A DNA stretch of 50,463 bases from Candidatus Sungbacteria bacterium RIFCSPLOWO2_02_FULL_51_17. GTDB lineage: Bacteria; Patescibacteriota; Minisyncoccia; Sungbacterales; GWA2-42-14. Below, in pieces: positions 25,025 to 33,830 of this stretch (its first letter is position 1; every line of letters starts with the position of its first letter). The stretch spans positions 24,931 through 75,393 of the forward strand of contig MHQW01000043.1 of NCBI GenBank assembly GCA_001820785.1, given 5' to 3'. Made by a program: the position numbers and the translations under genes. The notes beneath the pieces were generated by a model. The model made no database searches. It was not told the origin of the DNA and saw only the letters and a program-made list of their open reading frames with translations.

Positions 25025-25113
25025 GGGTACGCTTTTGTACCCGGTACCCAAAATGACATTTTTCTTTTTGTGTCCTTTTGGGTGCCACGCACCGCCGAGC
25101 AGCAGGGGCACCC
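25025..25113 (+). promoter_or_regulatory. chain of mutually exclusive hairpins upstream of the PrgI gene
   Basis: GGGTAC-N6-GTACCC (25025-25042) overlaps nothing it can form with GGTACCCAAAA/TTTTGGGTGCC (25043-25053 with 25076-25086), whose 3' strand can instead pair with GGCACCC (25107-25113). The pattern is that of an attenuator or processing site inside the 208-bp gap between the Pro-rich gene and PrgI. Confidence 0.4.
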
Positions 25114-25195
25114 GTTCCGGCTTGTTTTTGCTTACGAAATGGACTCTCCCCACTATTTAGCCGCACCACAAGCGCCAGACGGATAAGAGAACATC

Positions 25196-25603
25196 ATGCA
25201 ACAATACCAGGTACCACAATTCATTATGATAGAAGACAAGATCATCGGCCCGCTTACCCTAAAGCAGTTCTTCTATCTGTTGGGAGGGGGCGGCGCTCTT
25301 ATCATTGCCTATGCGTTCCTAAATTTCATTTTTTTCGTGATCGTCGGAATTCCCATAGGCGCGCTCACCGCCGCGATGGCATTCCTCAAAATACAAGAGC
25401 GCCCCTTTCCACAGATGATCGTAAATGTCATCAACTTCTACACAAAGCCCCGCTTATATGTATGGAAAAACCTGCCACCGGCAAAAAAGAAGCGGGAAAG
25501 CGCGCAGGTGCCGGTAACAGCAATCCCTCGCATGAGCGAGAGCAAATTGTCGGAGCTTGCCTGGTCGCTTGATATTCACGAAAAAGTTAAACGAGAAGAA
25601 TAG
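25196..25603 (+). CDS. PrgI family membrane protein
   Basis: 135 residues of the PrgI family (PF12666): the N-terminal YQVPQFIMIEDKIIGPLTLK and QFFYLLGGGG block are diagnostic. Two adjacent membrane helices (about 32-70) and a charged cytoplasmic C-terminal tail follow. PrgI-like proteins are VirB3-like partners of the VirB4 ATPase in Gram-positive and CPR type IV secretion systems. It lies 8 nt before the TraC-like gene. Confidence 0.9.
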   Translation: MQQYQVPQFIMIEDKIIGPLTLKQFFYLLGGGGALIIAYAFLNFIFFVIVGIPIGALTAAMAFLKIQERPFPQMIVNVINFYTKPRLYVWKNLPPAKKKRESAQVPVTAIPRMSESKLSELAWSLDIHEKVKREE

Positions 25604-25611
25604 TACCTTCC

Positions 25612-26307
25612 ATGCCCCTTCCAAAACAGGAACAATCGGTGAAAGCAAAATCCGCGCAAGCAGCGCAGGACTTTTTAGCCGTTGATACCATTCGCGACGG
25701 CATCATAACCCTTAAAAACGGGGGCCTGCGAAAGATCCTTATGACTTCGTCGCTTAATTTCGCGCTAAAGTCCGCCGATGAGCAGGATGCTATTATTTTT
25801 CAATATCAGAACTTCATCAACGCCGTTGATTTCTCGCTTCAATTCGTCGTACAGTCCCGAAAACTGAATATCACCCCGTACCTTCAAATACTCAAGGAGC
25901 GGGAAAAAGAGGAGGCGAACGACTTATTAAAGGTGCAAATATCGGAATATCGCGAGTTCATACGCTCGTTCGTAGAACTTTCAAACGTAGTATCAAAGGC
26001 CTTCTATATCGTCATTCCGTTCAACCCCACACTGATGTCTGGCAAAGGAGGTCTTTTTGGCGGCATGGGAGGGAAAAAACGGACAGAAGAGGAAAATTTT
26101 CTTGAGTACAAAACACAGATAGACCAGCGGGTGGATGCGGTGTCGCTCGGTCTTATCCGCTTCGGCATACGAACAGCGCCGCTTAACACGGAGGAGCTTA
26201 TTGAACTCTTCTATGGACTCTACAATCCGGGAGAGTTGGGTAAAGAGAAACCGATATCGCAGGAAACCGTCGCGAATCTTGAGAGTGCGCAGGATGCCCT
26301 GCGGTAA
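25612..26307 (+). CDS. stand-alone TraC/VirB4 N-terminal-like domain protein
   Basis: 231 residues. The block LRKILMTSSLNFALKSADEQ and QYQNFINAVDFSLQFVVQSR with ISEYREFIRSFVELSNVV matches the N-terminal domain of TraC/VirB4-type ATPases as seen in CPR and Gram-positive systems, but no Walker motifs follow; the protein ends as the ATPase gene (26339) begins. A Gly/Lys-rich hairpin (SGKGGLFGGMGGKK) is an insertion. It is probably the separate docking subunit that bridges PrgI and VirB4. The complete VirB4 downstream has its own N-terminal domain, so this is an extra, not a split, copy. Confidence 0.8.
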   Translation: MPLPKQEQSVKAKSAQAAQDFLAVDTIRDGIITLKNGGLRKILMTSSLNFALKSADEQDAIIFQYQNFINAVDFSLQFVVQSRKLNITPYLQILKEREKEEANDLLKVQISEYREFIRSFVELSNVVSKAFYIVIPFNPTLMSGKGGLFGGMGGKKRTEEENFLEYKTQIDQRVDAVSLGLIRFGIRTAPLNTEELIELFYGLYNPGELGKEKPISQETVANLESAQDALR

Positions 26308-26338
26308 CGACCTTGGCAGTAGTGCCTGAAGAACAACT

Positions 26339-28171
26339 ATGGGACTTTTTTCCACCTTATTTAAAAAAGAAGAAAAACTGGAAGAAGATATTCTTTCAGT
26401 ATTTCCACAGGAAATCTATCGCTCGGGCGAGCTTTCGCTTATAGACGTCATATCGCCCGCGGCCCTTGAGATCAATCCGAGCTTCATACGCCTCGGAGAA
26501 AAATTTGCACGCACTATTTTCGTCTTCTCCTACCCGCGCTATCTTCACACAAATTGGTTCTCCCCCATCATTAATCTGGACATTGTATTTGACATCTCTA
26601 TCTTCGTCCACCCCGTAGACACGGCCGACATGCTCCGCCAGTTGAGAAAACAGGTTGCCCGCGTTGAGTCACAGATACGGACCCGCGAGGACAAGGGGTT
26701 CGTGCGGGACCCCATTCTTGATACGGCCCTTCGCGATCTTGAAGACCTTCGCGACAAGTTGCAGCAAGCGACCGAAAAGCTCTTTAACTTCGGGCTCTAC
26801 CTTACCGTGTTCGGAGATAATGAGGAAGAGCTGAACAAGAACGAAAGCCATATAAAATCTATCTTGGAGGCAAAGATTGTCTACTCAAAACCGGCCCTGT
26901 TCCAGCAGGCGGAAGGGTTTAATGCGACCCTTCCGATAAACGATGATCAGCTTTTAATACATAACTATCTTAACTCTTCCCCCGTCTCCAGCACCTTTCC
27001 ATTCGTTTCTTTTGACCTCACGTCAAACAAGGGGATCCTCTACGGCATCAATCGACACAATAACAGCTTGATCCTTTTTGACCGTTTTTCTTTGCAAAAC
27101 GCGAATTCGGTAATGTTTGCCGTATCGGGCGCTGGAAAATCATATATGATGAAGCTGGAGATATTGCGCTCACTCATGTTCGGCATTGATGTCATTGTTA
27201 TAGACCCCGAACGCGAATACGAGTTCCTGTCGCAGGCGGTGGGGGGCGCATATTTCAACATTTCCCTCACATCTACCCACCACATTAATCCTTTTGACCT
27301 CCCTCCCGCGCGCGAAGACGAGTCCCCCGCAGATGTCCTTCGCTCCACAATCGTCAACCTCATCGGCCTTTTCCGGATCATGCTGGGGGGGCTCACCCCC
27401 GAAGAGGACTCTATTCTTGACCGCGCAATCACCGAAACGTATGCCTCGCGTGACATCAATCCGGAATCGGATTTTTCACGGATACGAGCGCCGCTTCTTT
27501 CCGACCTTGCGCTGGTGCTTGCAAGCACCGAGGGCGGTGAAGGCCTGGCGACGCGTCTAAAAAAGTATACCGAGGGAACCTGGGCGGGTTTTTTGAACCA
27601 GCCGTCAAACCTTGATATGCGAAATCGCCTCGTGGTGTTCAGCGTCCGCGACATGGAAGAAGAGCTGCGGCCGGTCGCCATGTACATCATTCTTCACTTT
27701 GTCTGGAACACCATCCGGGCACAGCTCAAAAAACGGCTTTTGGTGGTTGACGAGGCCTGGTGGCTTATGCGCCACGAAGACGGGGCGTCGTTCCTCTATG
27801 GCATCGCGAAGCGCGCGCGAAAATATTATCTGGGGCTTGCGACCATCACCCAAGACGTTGCGGACTTCATGACGTCGCCTTACGGCAAACCGATCGTGAC
27901 AAACTCTTCAATGCAAATATTGTTGAAGCAGTCCCCAGCGACGATCGCGTCGGTTGTAGAAACGTTCAACCTGACCGAGGAAGAAAAGTTTCTTCTGCTT
28001 GAGTCAGACGTCGGAGAGGGTATTTTTTTCGCAGGCCTCAAGCATGTTGCGGTCAAAGTCGTCGGATCATACACCGAGGACCAGATCATTACATCGGACC
28101 CGTCACAGTTATTGCTTATTAAAAAGGCAAAAGAGGAGTTTCAAAATCAGAATCAGGCGCCTGGCCGATAG
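26339..28171 (+). CDS. virB4: VirB4-like conjugation/secretion ATPase
   Basis: 610 residues. An N-terminal region (1-245) typical of VirB4 is followed by a RecA-like ATPase: Walker A AVSGAGKSYMMKLE (about 263), DVIVIDPEREYEFL, an all-helical insertion, Walker B LLVVDEAWWLM (about 470), and GLATITQDVADF. Energises pilus biogenesis or substrate transfer at the inner membrane with PrgI. No VirD4 coupling protein, VirB11 or relaxase occurs in the window. Overlaps no neighbour; starts 31 nt after the TraC-like gene. Confidence 0.95.
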   Translation: MGLFSTLFKKEEKLEEDILSVFPQEIYRSGELSLIDVISPAALEINPSFIRLGEKFARTIFVFSYPRYLHTNWFSPIINLDIVFDISIFVHPVDTADMLRQLRKQVARVESQIRTREDKGFVRDPILDTALRDLEDLRDKLQQATEKLFNFGLYLTVFGDNEEELNKNESHIKSILEAKIVYSKPALFQQAEGFNATLPINDDQLLIHNYLNSSPVSSTFPFVSFDLTSNKGILYGINRHNNSLILFDRFSLQNANSVMFAVSGAGKSYMMKLEILRSLMFGIDVIVIDPEREYEFLSQAVGGAYFNISLTSTHHINPFDLPPAREDESPADVLRSTIVNLIGLFRIMLGGLTPEEDSILDRAITETYASRDINPESDFSRIRAPLLSDLALVLASTEGGEGLATRLKKYTEGTWAGFLNQPSNLDMRNRLVVFSVRDMEEELRPVAMYIILHFVWNTIRAQLKKRLLVVDEAWWLMRHEDGASFLYGIAKRARKYYLGLATITQDVADFMTSPYGKPIVTNSSMQILLKQSPATIASVVETFNLTEEEKFLLLESDVGEGIFFAGLKHVAVKVVGSYTEDQIITSDPSQLLLIKKAKEEFQNQNQAPGR

Positions 28172-28218
28172 TTCGCGGCCAGATCGGGCAGTGATACTTG
28201 CTAATACCACACATTAGT

Positions 28219-28833
28219 ATGGAAGACACGGTAAACGCAATTGAAGAAGCGCGCGCACGACGACTTGCATGGGAGCAGGCCGAGGATGCGCGCATCGCCG
28301 AGGAAGAAGAGGAGAACGAAGATGCTGACGCGGAAGACGACACTGATGAGGAGCTTGACCGTGATGAAGCAGATGAGAGCCCGTCTTTCGGCGTGGCGGA
28401 CCGCTCAAGAAAGGGGCCGCGAATTAGCTTTGTGGAGGGAACTCTCCTGCTGTTAGCAGCGCTCGCGATAGATGCGGCACAATTTCTCCTTGCGCTGGTG
28501 GTTGTTGGGGTTGTGTTCAATGGTATAATAGACATAGCGGCCTGGCTTGCTTTTTACCTCTTTTTTAAAGCAAAGGGCTTGTCCTTCGGCCTCTCGTTCA
28601 AGAACATGCTAAAGGGCGGAGCCGGAGGGATCATGAAAAATCCGCTCGCCATATCAACATTTGCCGCCATGATAGAATTCATCCCATTTATTGGCTCCCT
28701 TCCCGCATGGACCCTGGCGATCGTGCTTTCTCTCGGGGTTGAGTATGCCCAGTGGCTTGCATCAAAAGCACTGGGGAAAAAACTTCTATCTCTTCTGGAA
28801 GGGAAAAAATCCGTCGCAACCGCAGCTAATTAA
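28219..28833 (+). CDS. acidic-tailed membrane protein, T4SS operon
   Basis: 204 residues from the ATG at 28219; the track begins at a TTG. Residues about 20-55 are almost all Glu/Asp (EEEEENEDADAEDD), followed by four hydrophobic segments (about 72-105 twice, 140-165 and 170-190). The segment IAAWLAFYLFFKAKGLSF is repeated in style but not in sequence. Function unknown. A CTAAT-ACCACAC-ATTAG hairpin lies just upstream. Confidence 0.7.
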   Translation: MEDTVNAIEEARARRLAWEQAEDARIAEEEEENEDADAEDDTDEELDRDEADESPSFGVADRSRKGPRISFVEGTLLLLAALAIDAAQFLLALVVVGVVFNGIIDIAAWLAFYLFFKAKGLSFGLSFKNMLKGGAGGIMKNPLAISTFAAMIEFIPFIGSLPAWTLAIVLSLGVEYAQWLASKALGKKLLSLLEGKKSVATAAN

Positions 28834-28836
28834 TAC

Positions 28837-30153
28837 ATGCGCACCATGGGACAAAAAATGGCGTTCGCCTATATGGTTCTAGTATCCGTCGGCCTTCTCA
28901 CCATCCTGCTCTGGGGGTCTGTTGTGCGCGCCGCCACAGCGCCAGAGTTTGACATAACCATAACCCCGAGCCAGGTCGTAACCCCGAACACGTCCGTAAT
29001 ATTTCAGGTTGTTCCAAAAAACTTTTTTTCTGCGTCAACAACATTTTCCTGGTTCGTAGGGACAAAATCCTCGCCCGCCCTCTCCGGTGTCGGCAAATCA
29101 TCTTATACCTTCAAGACGACTGGCTTTCTCGGCGCCTTCCCAATAACGGTGCGCGTCGCCCCTGAAGGACTTGCCTTAGGGGAACGCGTTTCGGGAGTTA
29201 TTGTCATGCCAGACGACACTATTACTGACGGCCCCGCCATTCCCGGGGGGGGGCTGGATTTCGGCTCCGTGAAATCAAACTTCACCATAACCGCCGTTCC
29301 GCAAAATCCGCATGCTGGGGAATCGGTTGAGTTATCTATTGAGACATTTGCGTTTGATTCACGCTCCGCTCGTTTCACCTGGCGTGTGGACGGAAAAACA
29401 CAAAAGGACGCATCCGGCCTCGGCAAGACGGATTATTCGTTTGTCGCGGGCGCGGCGGGGACCACACACTCTGTGCGCGTTGATGTGGTAACACCGGAAG
29501 GGATCGCCAACTCAAAAACCCTCACAGTGCCCGTGGTAGACCTTGCGTTTTACTGGTGGTCAAACACCAGCATTCCCCTGTGGTACAAGGGGAAGGCGCT
29601 CCCCACAAAGGGATCGTCTGTCAGCGTTATGGCTCTTACCAATGGACAGCCAATCAGCGCATACAACTGGAGCATAAATAATAATCCGTCTTTCAAAAGC
29701 ACCTTGCGCGTATTCACCTATGTTCCACAGCTAACCGGCCTTAGGGATAACATATCTCTTGAGATCTTGAATAGTGCAAAAAACCTTAAAAAAGAGCGGG
29801 GGGTGACCATCGTCCCGACAGAAATGGCCGTTCATATATATGCAACGGGCCCGCTAGAAGGGACTGTGTTCACCGAGGCGCTCTCTGCTTTCACCGGGAG
29901 CTCACATTCTTCATATGACCTCATTGCAGAACCGTTTTTCTTTATAGAGGGCTCGCCAAAGGACCTCGCGTATGTGTGGACAGTTGGAGACAAAACGGTC
30001 ACAGAGGAAACAGACAGAGAAAAAAAGCGTGTGTTAACAGTGAAAACGGAGGACCCGACAAGCGGCCCCGTGATCGCTTCGGTGAGAGTGGAGTCCACAA
30101 GCCCTCGAAGTGCGCCGATTACAGTGCCCTTTTCAATAGGTGTCCGTAACTAG
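28837..30153 (+). CDS. exported Ig-like beta-domain protein, T4SS operon
   Basis: 438 residues. A signal peptide (about 8-33, FAYMVLVSVGLLTILLWGSVVRA-AT) and at least three successive beta-sandwich-like units, each with a SYTF/DYSF-type turn followed by an xxVRVxxPEG strand (about 35-130, 148-230, 235-420). The repeated FxWxVxxK pattern is typical of Ig/PKD-like folds. It may be a surface-exposed subunit or adhesin of the machine. Starts 3 nt after the previous stop. Confidence 0.75.
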   Translation: MRTMGQKMAFAYMVLVSVGLLTILLWGSVVRAATAPEFDITITPSQVVTPNTSVIFQVVPKNFFSASTTFSWFVGTKSSPALSGVGKSSYTFKTTGFLGAFPITVRVAPEGLALGERVSGVIVMPDDTITDGPAIPGGGLDFGSVKSNFTITAVPQNPHAGESVELSIETFAFDSRSARFTWRVDGKTQKDASGLGKTDYSFVAGAAGTTHSVRVDVVTPEGIANSKTLTVPVVDLAFYWWSNTSIPLWYKGKALPTKGSSVSVMALTNGQPISAYNWSINNNPSFKSTLRVFTYVPQLTGLRDNISLEILNSAKNLKKERGVTIVPTEMAVHIYATGPLEGTVFTEALSAFTGSSHSSYDLIAEPFFFIEGSPKDLAYVWTVGDKTVTEETDREKKRVLTVKTEDPTSGPVIASVRVESTSPRSAPITVPFSIGVRN

Positions 30154-30164
30154 CCAATATCTTT

Positions 30165-30560
30165 ATGAAGGCATTCATTTCTGTCCTCTTATTCCTCATT
30201 CTCATCATATCACCCCTGTCTTCGCTGGCGGTAGAGGTGGTCGTGGGCGGAAACACAAGTGGGTTTAGCACGCCCCCCGGCACCATCGGATCATGTAACT
30301 ACTCTGATCCTACAAGTTATTTTGATTGTCTATACAAATTCCTTTTCCTTATGGTGGGTCTGTCGGCATTCGGCGCCATTGTCTATGGAGGAACGCAGTA
30401 TGTTTTTGCCGCCGGCAATCCGTCACAGATCGGAACCGCTAAACAATGGATCTATAATGGTATTTTTGGTCTTCTTCTTGCTGGAGCGTCCTACCTGATA
30501 CTTAATACCATAAACTCGGACCTCGTAAAATCGTTCAACCTTAATTTGAGCAACTATTAG
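30165..30560 (+). CDS. T4SS pilin-like (VirB2/TrbC-type) protein
   Basis: 131 residues. A signal peptide (1-22) is followed by a short loop with two Cys (SCNYSDPTSYFDC) and two hydrophobic helices (about 56-76, 92-113) separated by AAGNPSQIGTAKQWIYNG. The GGTQYVFAAGNPSQI turn and two-helix layout match the CPR/Gram-positive T4SS pilin family (PF18895 type). It would form the pilus or membrane-embedded protein of the system. It lies between the Ig-like and beta-propeller genes. Confidence 0.85.
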   Translation: MKAFISVLLFLILIISPLSSLAVEVVVGGNTSGFSTPPGTIGSCNYSDPTSYFDCLYKFLFLMVGLSAFGAIVYGGTQYVFAAGNPSQIGTAKQWIYNGIFGLLLAGASYLILNTINSDLVKSFNLNLSNY

Positions 30561-30564
30561 CATT

Positions 30565-31785
30565 ATGGAAAAAAAATGGCTTCTTATTCTTTCCGCTCTC
30601 CTTGTCCTTCTTATTATCGGAGGCCTGTTCTTTTTCTTTTTTTCCGGAAAAAGCAATCCACTAAACGATGCCGGCGATGATGGGAGCATCGGCCTTCTTC
30701 GCTTCCTGGGACTTTCTGGAAACAAGGACATAGACACCGACGGCAGTCCACCCCCCTCCCCCACACCGGGGCCTGGCACAACCCCCGATGGACCCGGTGA
30801 CGGCACCGGACAAAAAGAGGCGCGCCTCATACAAATCACCACGAAGGGCGTTATCGGCCCTGCGCTTACTAAAGACGGAGCCGGGATCTCATACTATGTC
30901 CGCGCGGGCGGCAACCTGGAAGAGATGGCGCTGGACGGAAAAAATGTCCGCATTGTTTCTCCCCTCACCATCCTCGGCATGTTTGATGTGTTGTGGAGCC
31001 CGACACGAACCAAAAGCGTCCTTTCCTACGCCGATGATGATCTGGCAAAACGCTTCATATCAGAACCAGGAGGAGGATCTCCCGTGGTGTTCCTTCCGCA
31101 GGCGCTCACGGCGACCGCGTGGTCTCCGGACGGTACGTCTTTGGCATATTTTCTCCCGCAAGGAACAGCAAACACCAATCTCGTTGTTGCCTCGCATGAC
31201 GGCAAAAACCCAAAGGTGGTCTACTCCACACCAATTCCTGACCTTACCCTCTTTTGGCCAACAAAAACGACCATTCTCCTTCCTTCGCGTCCATCGGGGA
31301 TCGCTCCGGGCGTCCTGTTTAGCTTTAACACAAACACCAAGGCCGCAACCGTTGTCTTGGATTCTGCATACGGCCTGACCATCCTCCCGTCTCCAAAAGG
31401 AACCGCCATGCTGTATGCCGTCACAAATGACCGAGGGCGCGACCCCTCACTATTTCTTGCAAACATAACGGGAGAGAGCGCAACGAAGGTCTCGGTCACA
31501 ACCCTTCCGGAAAAATGTGTGTTTACGACAAATGAGTTCTTTGCGTATTGCGCTATTCCAAAAAACATCGCCTCTTTCTCTATTCTGCCCGATGACTGGT
31601 ACATGGGCGTGGGCTTTTTTGAGGACCGACTTATCAAAATAGACACCAAAACGCTTGCAACGGAAACGGTTTTTGACGAGCGGTCGTTTGATATGACAAA
31701 TATGTTCCTTTCGTCAGACGAACAACACCTCTTTTTCCAGGACAAACACGACAACACGCTCTGGCGGCTTCGCATCGTGCCCTGA
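30565..31785 (+). CDS. membrane-anchored beta-propeller-like protein, T4SS operon
   Basis: 406 residues. One membrane helix at 6-26 followed by a Pro/Gly/Thr linker (about 58-80). Then come about 320 residues of repeated strands with turns such as SPDGTSLAYF, SPTRTKSVLSY and SSDEQHLFFQ, as in TolB/WD40-like propellers (at least six repeats by eye). Two Cys near 315-325 may form a disulfide. Last gene of the operon; a 16-bp terminator follows 9 nt later. It likely acts as an extracellular scaffold or surface protein. Confidence 0.75.
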   Translation: MEKKWLLILSALLVLLIIGGLFFFFFSGKSNPLNDAGDDGSIGLLRFLGLSGNKDIDTDGSPPPSPTPGPGTTPDGPGDGTGQKEARLIQITTKGVIGPALTKDGAGISYYVRAGGNLEEMALDGKNVRIVSPLTILGMFDVLWSPTRTKSVLSYADDDLAKRFISEPGGGSPVVFLPQALTATAWSPDGTSLAYFLPQGTANTNLVVASHDGKNPKVVYSTPIPDLTLFWPTKTTILLPSRPSGIAPGVLFSFNTNTKAATVVLDSAYGLTILPSPKGTAMLYAVTNDRGRDPSLFLANITGESATKVSVTTLPEKCVFTTNEFFAYCAIPKNIASFSILPDDWYMGVGFFEDRLIKIDTKTLATETVFDERSFDMTNMFLSSDEQHLFFQDKHDNTLWRLRIVP

Positions 31786-31794
31786 TCGTGACAC

Positions 31795-31828
31795 ATAACA
31801 ATACCCCGCGAGCGCGGGGTATTGTTAT
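31795..31828. terminator. bidirectional terminator, T4SS operon / jag
   Basis: ATAACAATACCCCGCG-AG-CGCGGGGTATTGTTAT is a perfect 16-bp palindrome between the convergent beta-propeller gene and khpB; the khpB stop codon is inside it. Confidence 0.8.
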
Positions 31829-32292
31829 GGATAGGGTTTTATGACAACGGTCCGCTCCGGATCTTGCCCGACCGACTCGGTCGTAATATCGGGGTATTCC
31901 GCAAGCGCCATGTGTACGACCAGCCGTTCGTGCGGCCGCATGGCTCGCATTTTTATTTCTTTTCTGTACAAACGAACCTTTTTTGCAATGGTCTTCACTT
32001 CTTCTTTCAGCTCGTCGGCTTGTGCCGCGCGGTATCCGTTGATATCAAGAAAAAAACGGGGTACGGCCTCCATTTCCTTTGCTAAAAGTTTTTTCACAAT
32101 ATGCTCAAGCGCTATCAGATTCTGTCCGCGCTCCCCGATAAGAAGACGGGCGTCGGCGGTCGCAATAGCAACAGTGGATGCGTCCGAACGCGCCGACTCC
32201 GTGATGGTGACATCACCCTCAACGCCGAGGCGCGCGAGTACATCCTTGGTTTTTTCTTTGACTTTTTCCATGCCTTTATGTGGAGATGCCAT
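31825..32292 (-). CDS. khpB: KhpB/Jag-type KH-R3H RNA-binding protein
   Basis: 155 residues from ATG 32292; a Met at 32271 is also possible, while the track start at 32445 lies inside yidC. A KH domain (LLIGERGQNLIALEHIVKKL) is followed by the R3H domain (MRPHERLVVHMALAEYP, with R...H). The usual Jag-N domain is missing, as in compact versions. KhpB with KhpA binds RNA and influences cell-envelope genes. It is the last gene of the rpmH-rnpA-yidD-yidC-jag series. Confidence 0.9.
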   Translation of the reverse strand: MASPHKGMEKVKEKTKDVLARLGVEGDVTITESARSDASTVAIATADARLLIGERGQNLIALEHIVKKLLAKEMEAVPRFFLDINGYRAAQADELKEEVKTIAKKVRLYRKEIKMRAMRPHERLVVHMALAEYPDITTESVGQDPERTVVIKPYP

Positions 32293-32312
32293 CGCGCCGA
32301 GGCGAACACCGG

Positions 32313-33056
32313 CTACTTTCCCGCGCCGCTCGTCACGGGCACGCGAATCGGCAAGTATTTGTCTATAATTATCTGCTGAACTATAGCAAATACATTCAGT
32401 GTTGTCCAGTAGAGCGGGAGGGCCGCGGGAAGCGAAAAGGACCATATGGTAATAACGGCCGGAAGAAAATATTTCATTTGCACGGCCATAATGTGAGAAA
32501 TATCCTTTTGTGCTCCACCGCCCACGGCACCCGGCTGAGGCATGAGGTGGGCCTGAATGAGCTGTGTGGCTCCCGCCAGAAGGCCGAGAACATAGCTCTT
32601 TTGCGCAAGGTCAACAATGCCGAACGAAAGCGTGTTGATCTGGCCGGGGTCGCTGATAAAGTAGTATAACAGTCCGGGGCTGACCGCGCCGATGTGCCGA
32701 AAAAATACTTGGTACAGTGCTATGAGGAACGGCAATTGCAAAAGAAGCGGAAGACACCCCGTAAGCGGGTTTGCCTTGTGTTCGCTATAGAGCCCCATCA
32801 TCTGCCGTGCTTGTTCTTCTTTATTATCTTTGTGTTTTTCCTGAATCTCTTTGATCTTTGGCTGGAGAGCGGTCATGATCTTCTGCGCTTTCATGGCTTT
32901 GTAGGTCAGCGGCAGCGTTATCAAGCGTATGAGAAGGGTAAGTAGAACGATAGAAAGACCAAGGTCATGCGGGGGGACACCATTATATATAACGATAAGC
33001 CCGTTAAAAATTGGGCGGTAAAATATTTCGTTATAGAAAAGCGCTAATATGTTCAT
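32313..33056 (-). CDS. yidC: membrane protein insertase YidC/OxaI family
   Basis: 247 residues. The conserved core has the hydrophilic-groove first helix region (LSIVLLTLLIRLITLPLTYK with the catalytic Arg), the coiled loop KIKEIQEKHKDNKEEQARQM and later helices LPLLLQLPFLIALYQVF and a C-terminal FSLPAALPLYWTTLN. It lacks the periplasmic P1 domain, as in Gram-positive and CPR forms. It inserts membrane proteins with or without Sec. Standard neighbour of yidD and jag. Confidence 0.95.
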   Translation of the reverse strand: MNILALFYNEIFYRPIFNGLIVIYNGVPPHDLGLSIVLLTLLIRLITLPLTYKAMKAQKIMTALQPKIKEIQEKHKDNKEEQARQMMGLYSEHKANPLTGCLPLLLQLPFLIALYQVFFRHIGAVSPGLLYYFISDPGQINTLSFGIVDLAQKSYVLGLLAGATQLIQAHLMPQPGAVGGGAQKDISHIMAVQMKYFLPAVITIWSFSLPAALPLYWTTLNVFAIVQQIIIDKYLPIRVPVTSGAGK

Positions 33057-33070
33057 ATGTTTTTGCTATA

Positions 33071-33298
33071 CTATGTAACGGGATCAAATCCGCCGGGAAA
33101 AAGAGGGTTACATCGCAGAACCCTCAAAAACCCTGCCCAGAGGCCTCGCGCGACCCCGCGTGCTCGTACCGCCTCGGCTGTATATGCGGAACAGCTAGGA
33201 TGATACCGGCACCGACCGCCAAGCACGGATAGCACGCCGTGATCCGGGGATATGGTTCTCTGATATAAAAAAATGAGAAAAAGAGCCGTGTGTTTCAT
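33071..33298 (-). CDS. yidD: membrane protein insertion efficiency factor YidD
   Basis: 75 residues, the family's usual size. It contains [29 protein letters not shown] (Cys-containing signature) and a [17 protein letters not shown] terminus. It has an amphipathic N-terminal helix and assists YidC. It lies between rnpA and yidC, 5 nt after rnpA, and 14 nt before yidC. Confidence 0.95.
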   Translation of the reverse strand: MKHTALFLIFLYQRTISPDHGVLSVLGGRCRYHPSCSAYTAEAVRARGVARGLWAGFLRVLRCNPLFPGGFDPVT

Positions 33299-33303
33299 GT
33301 GTG

Positions 33304-33666
33304 TTAGTGAATACTATGTACGAATACCTCAAATTCCTGGTACAGCTTTTTTGCCATCACTCTTCCCGCTCTTTCGTCCATTGATACTATGATGTCGGCA
33401 GTGGGATGCCCTTTGTACTGTTTTCTAAACCACTCCATCGTTCTTCGTTTTAGGCGATTTCGTATGACGCTTTTTTTGCTTACTGACTTCGGGACCATAA
33501 CGGCAAGCCGCAGGCCGCCCACCCCATCTCTTTTTCGTATGTAGAACTTCCCCGCGCAGAAATCTACCCGCCGAATCGGGTGAGGTTTTTTGCCGACACC
33601 CTGGCGCCGCGAGAAAAACTCTTGTATATCCGCCCGGGTAAATCGTTGATTGGAAGAAAGGGCCAT
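33304..33666 (-). CDS. rnpA: ribonuclease P protein component
   Basis: 120 residues. The RNR motif [12 protein letters not shown] and the following [21 protein letters not shown] block identify RnpA, which helps the RNase P RNA bind and cleave pre-tRNA. It lies 29 nt after rpmH. The N terminus is slightly longer than E. coli's. The RNA subunit gene was not found in the window. Confidence 0.95.
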   Translation of the reverse strand: MALSSNQRFTRADIQEFFSRRQGVGKKPHPIRRVDFCAGKFYIRKRDGVGGLRLAVMVPKSVSKKSVIRNRLKRRTMEWFRKQYKGHPTADIIVSMDERAGRVMAKKLYQEFEVFVHSIH

Positions 33667-33695
33667 ATGAAGATTAAGGTAAAGAAAAGACGCCT

Positions 33696-33830
33696 CTACA
33701 AGGCGATCCTTTTCCTCCCTTTTTGGCGGCGTCTCTGCAATACTCTTCGTCCGCCAGAACTTGCCATGCGCTTACGAAACCCGTGTGTTTTTCTCCTTTT
33801 TCTCTTCTTTGGTTGGTATGTTATTGACAT
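33696..33830 (-). CDS. rpmH: 50S ribosomal protein L34
   Basis: 44 residues, too short for the ORF track. [40 protein letters not shown] and a final RIAL are a clear L34. It opens the leftward rpmH-rnpA-yidD-yidC-jag operon next to the origin. Located from ATG 33830 to TAG 33696. Confidence 0.95.
   Translation of the reverse strand: MSITYQPKKRKRRKTHGFRKRMASSGGRRVLQRRRQKGRKRIAL

Noticed and set aside
32293-32445. N-terminal extension of khpB
   Set aside because: It lies inside the yidC coding region and has no similarity to Jag proteins.
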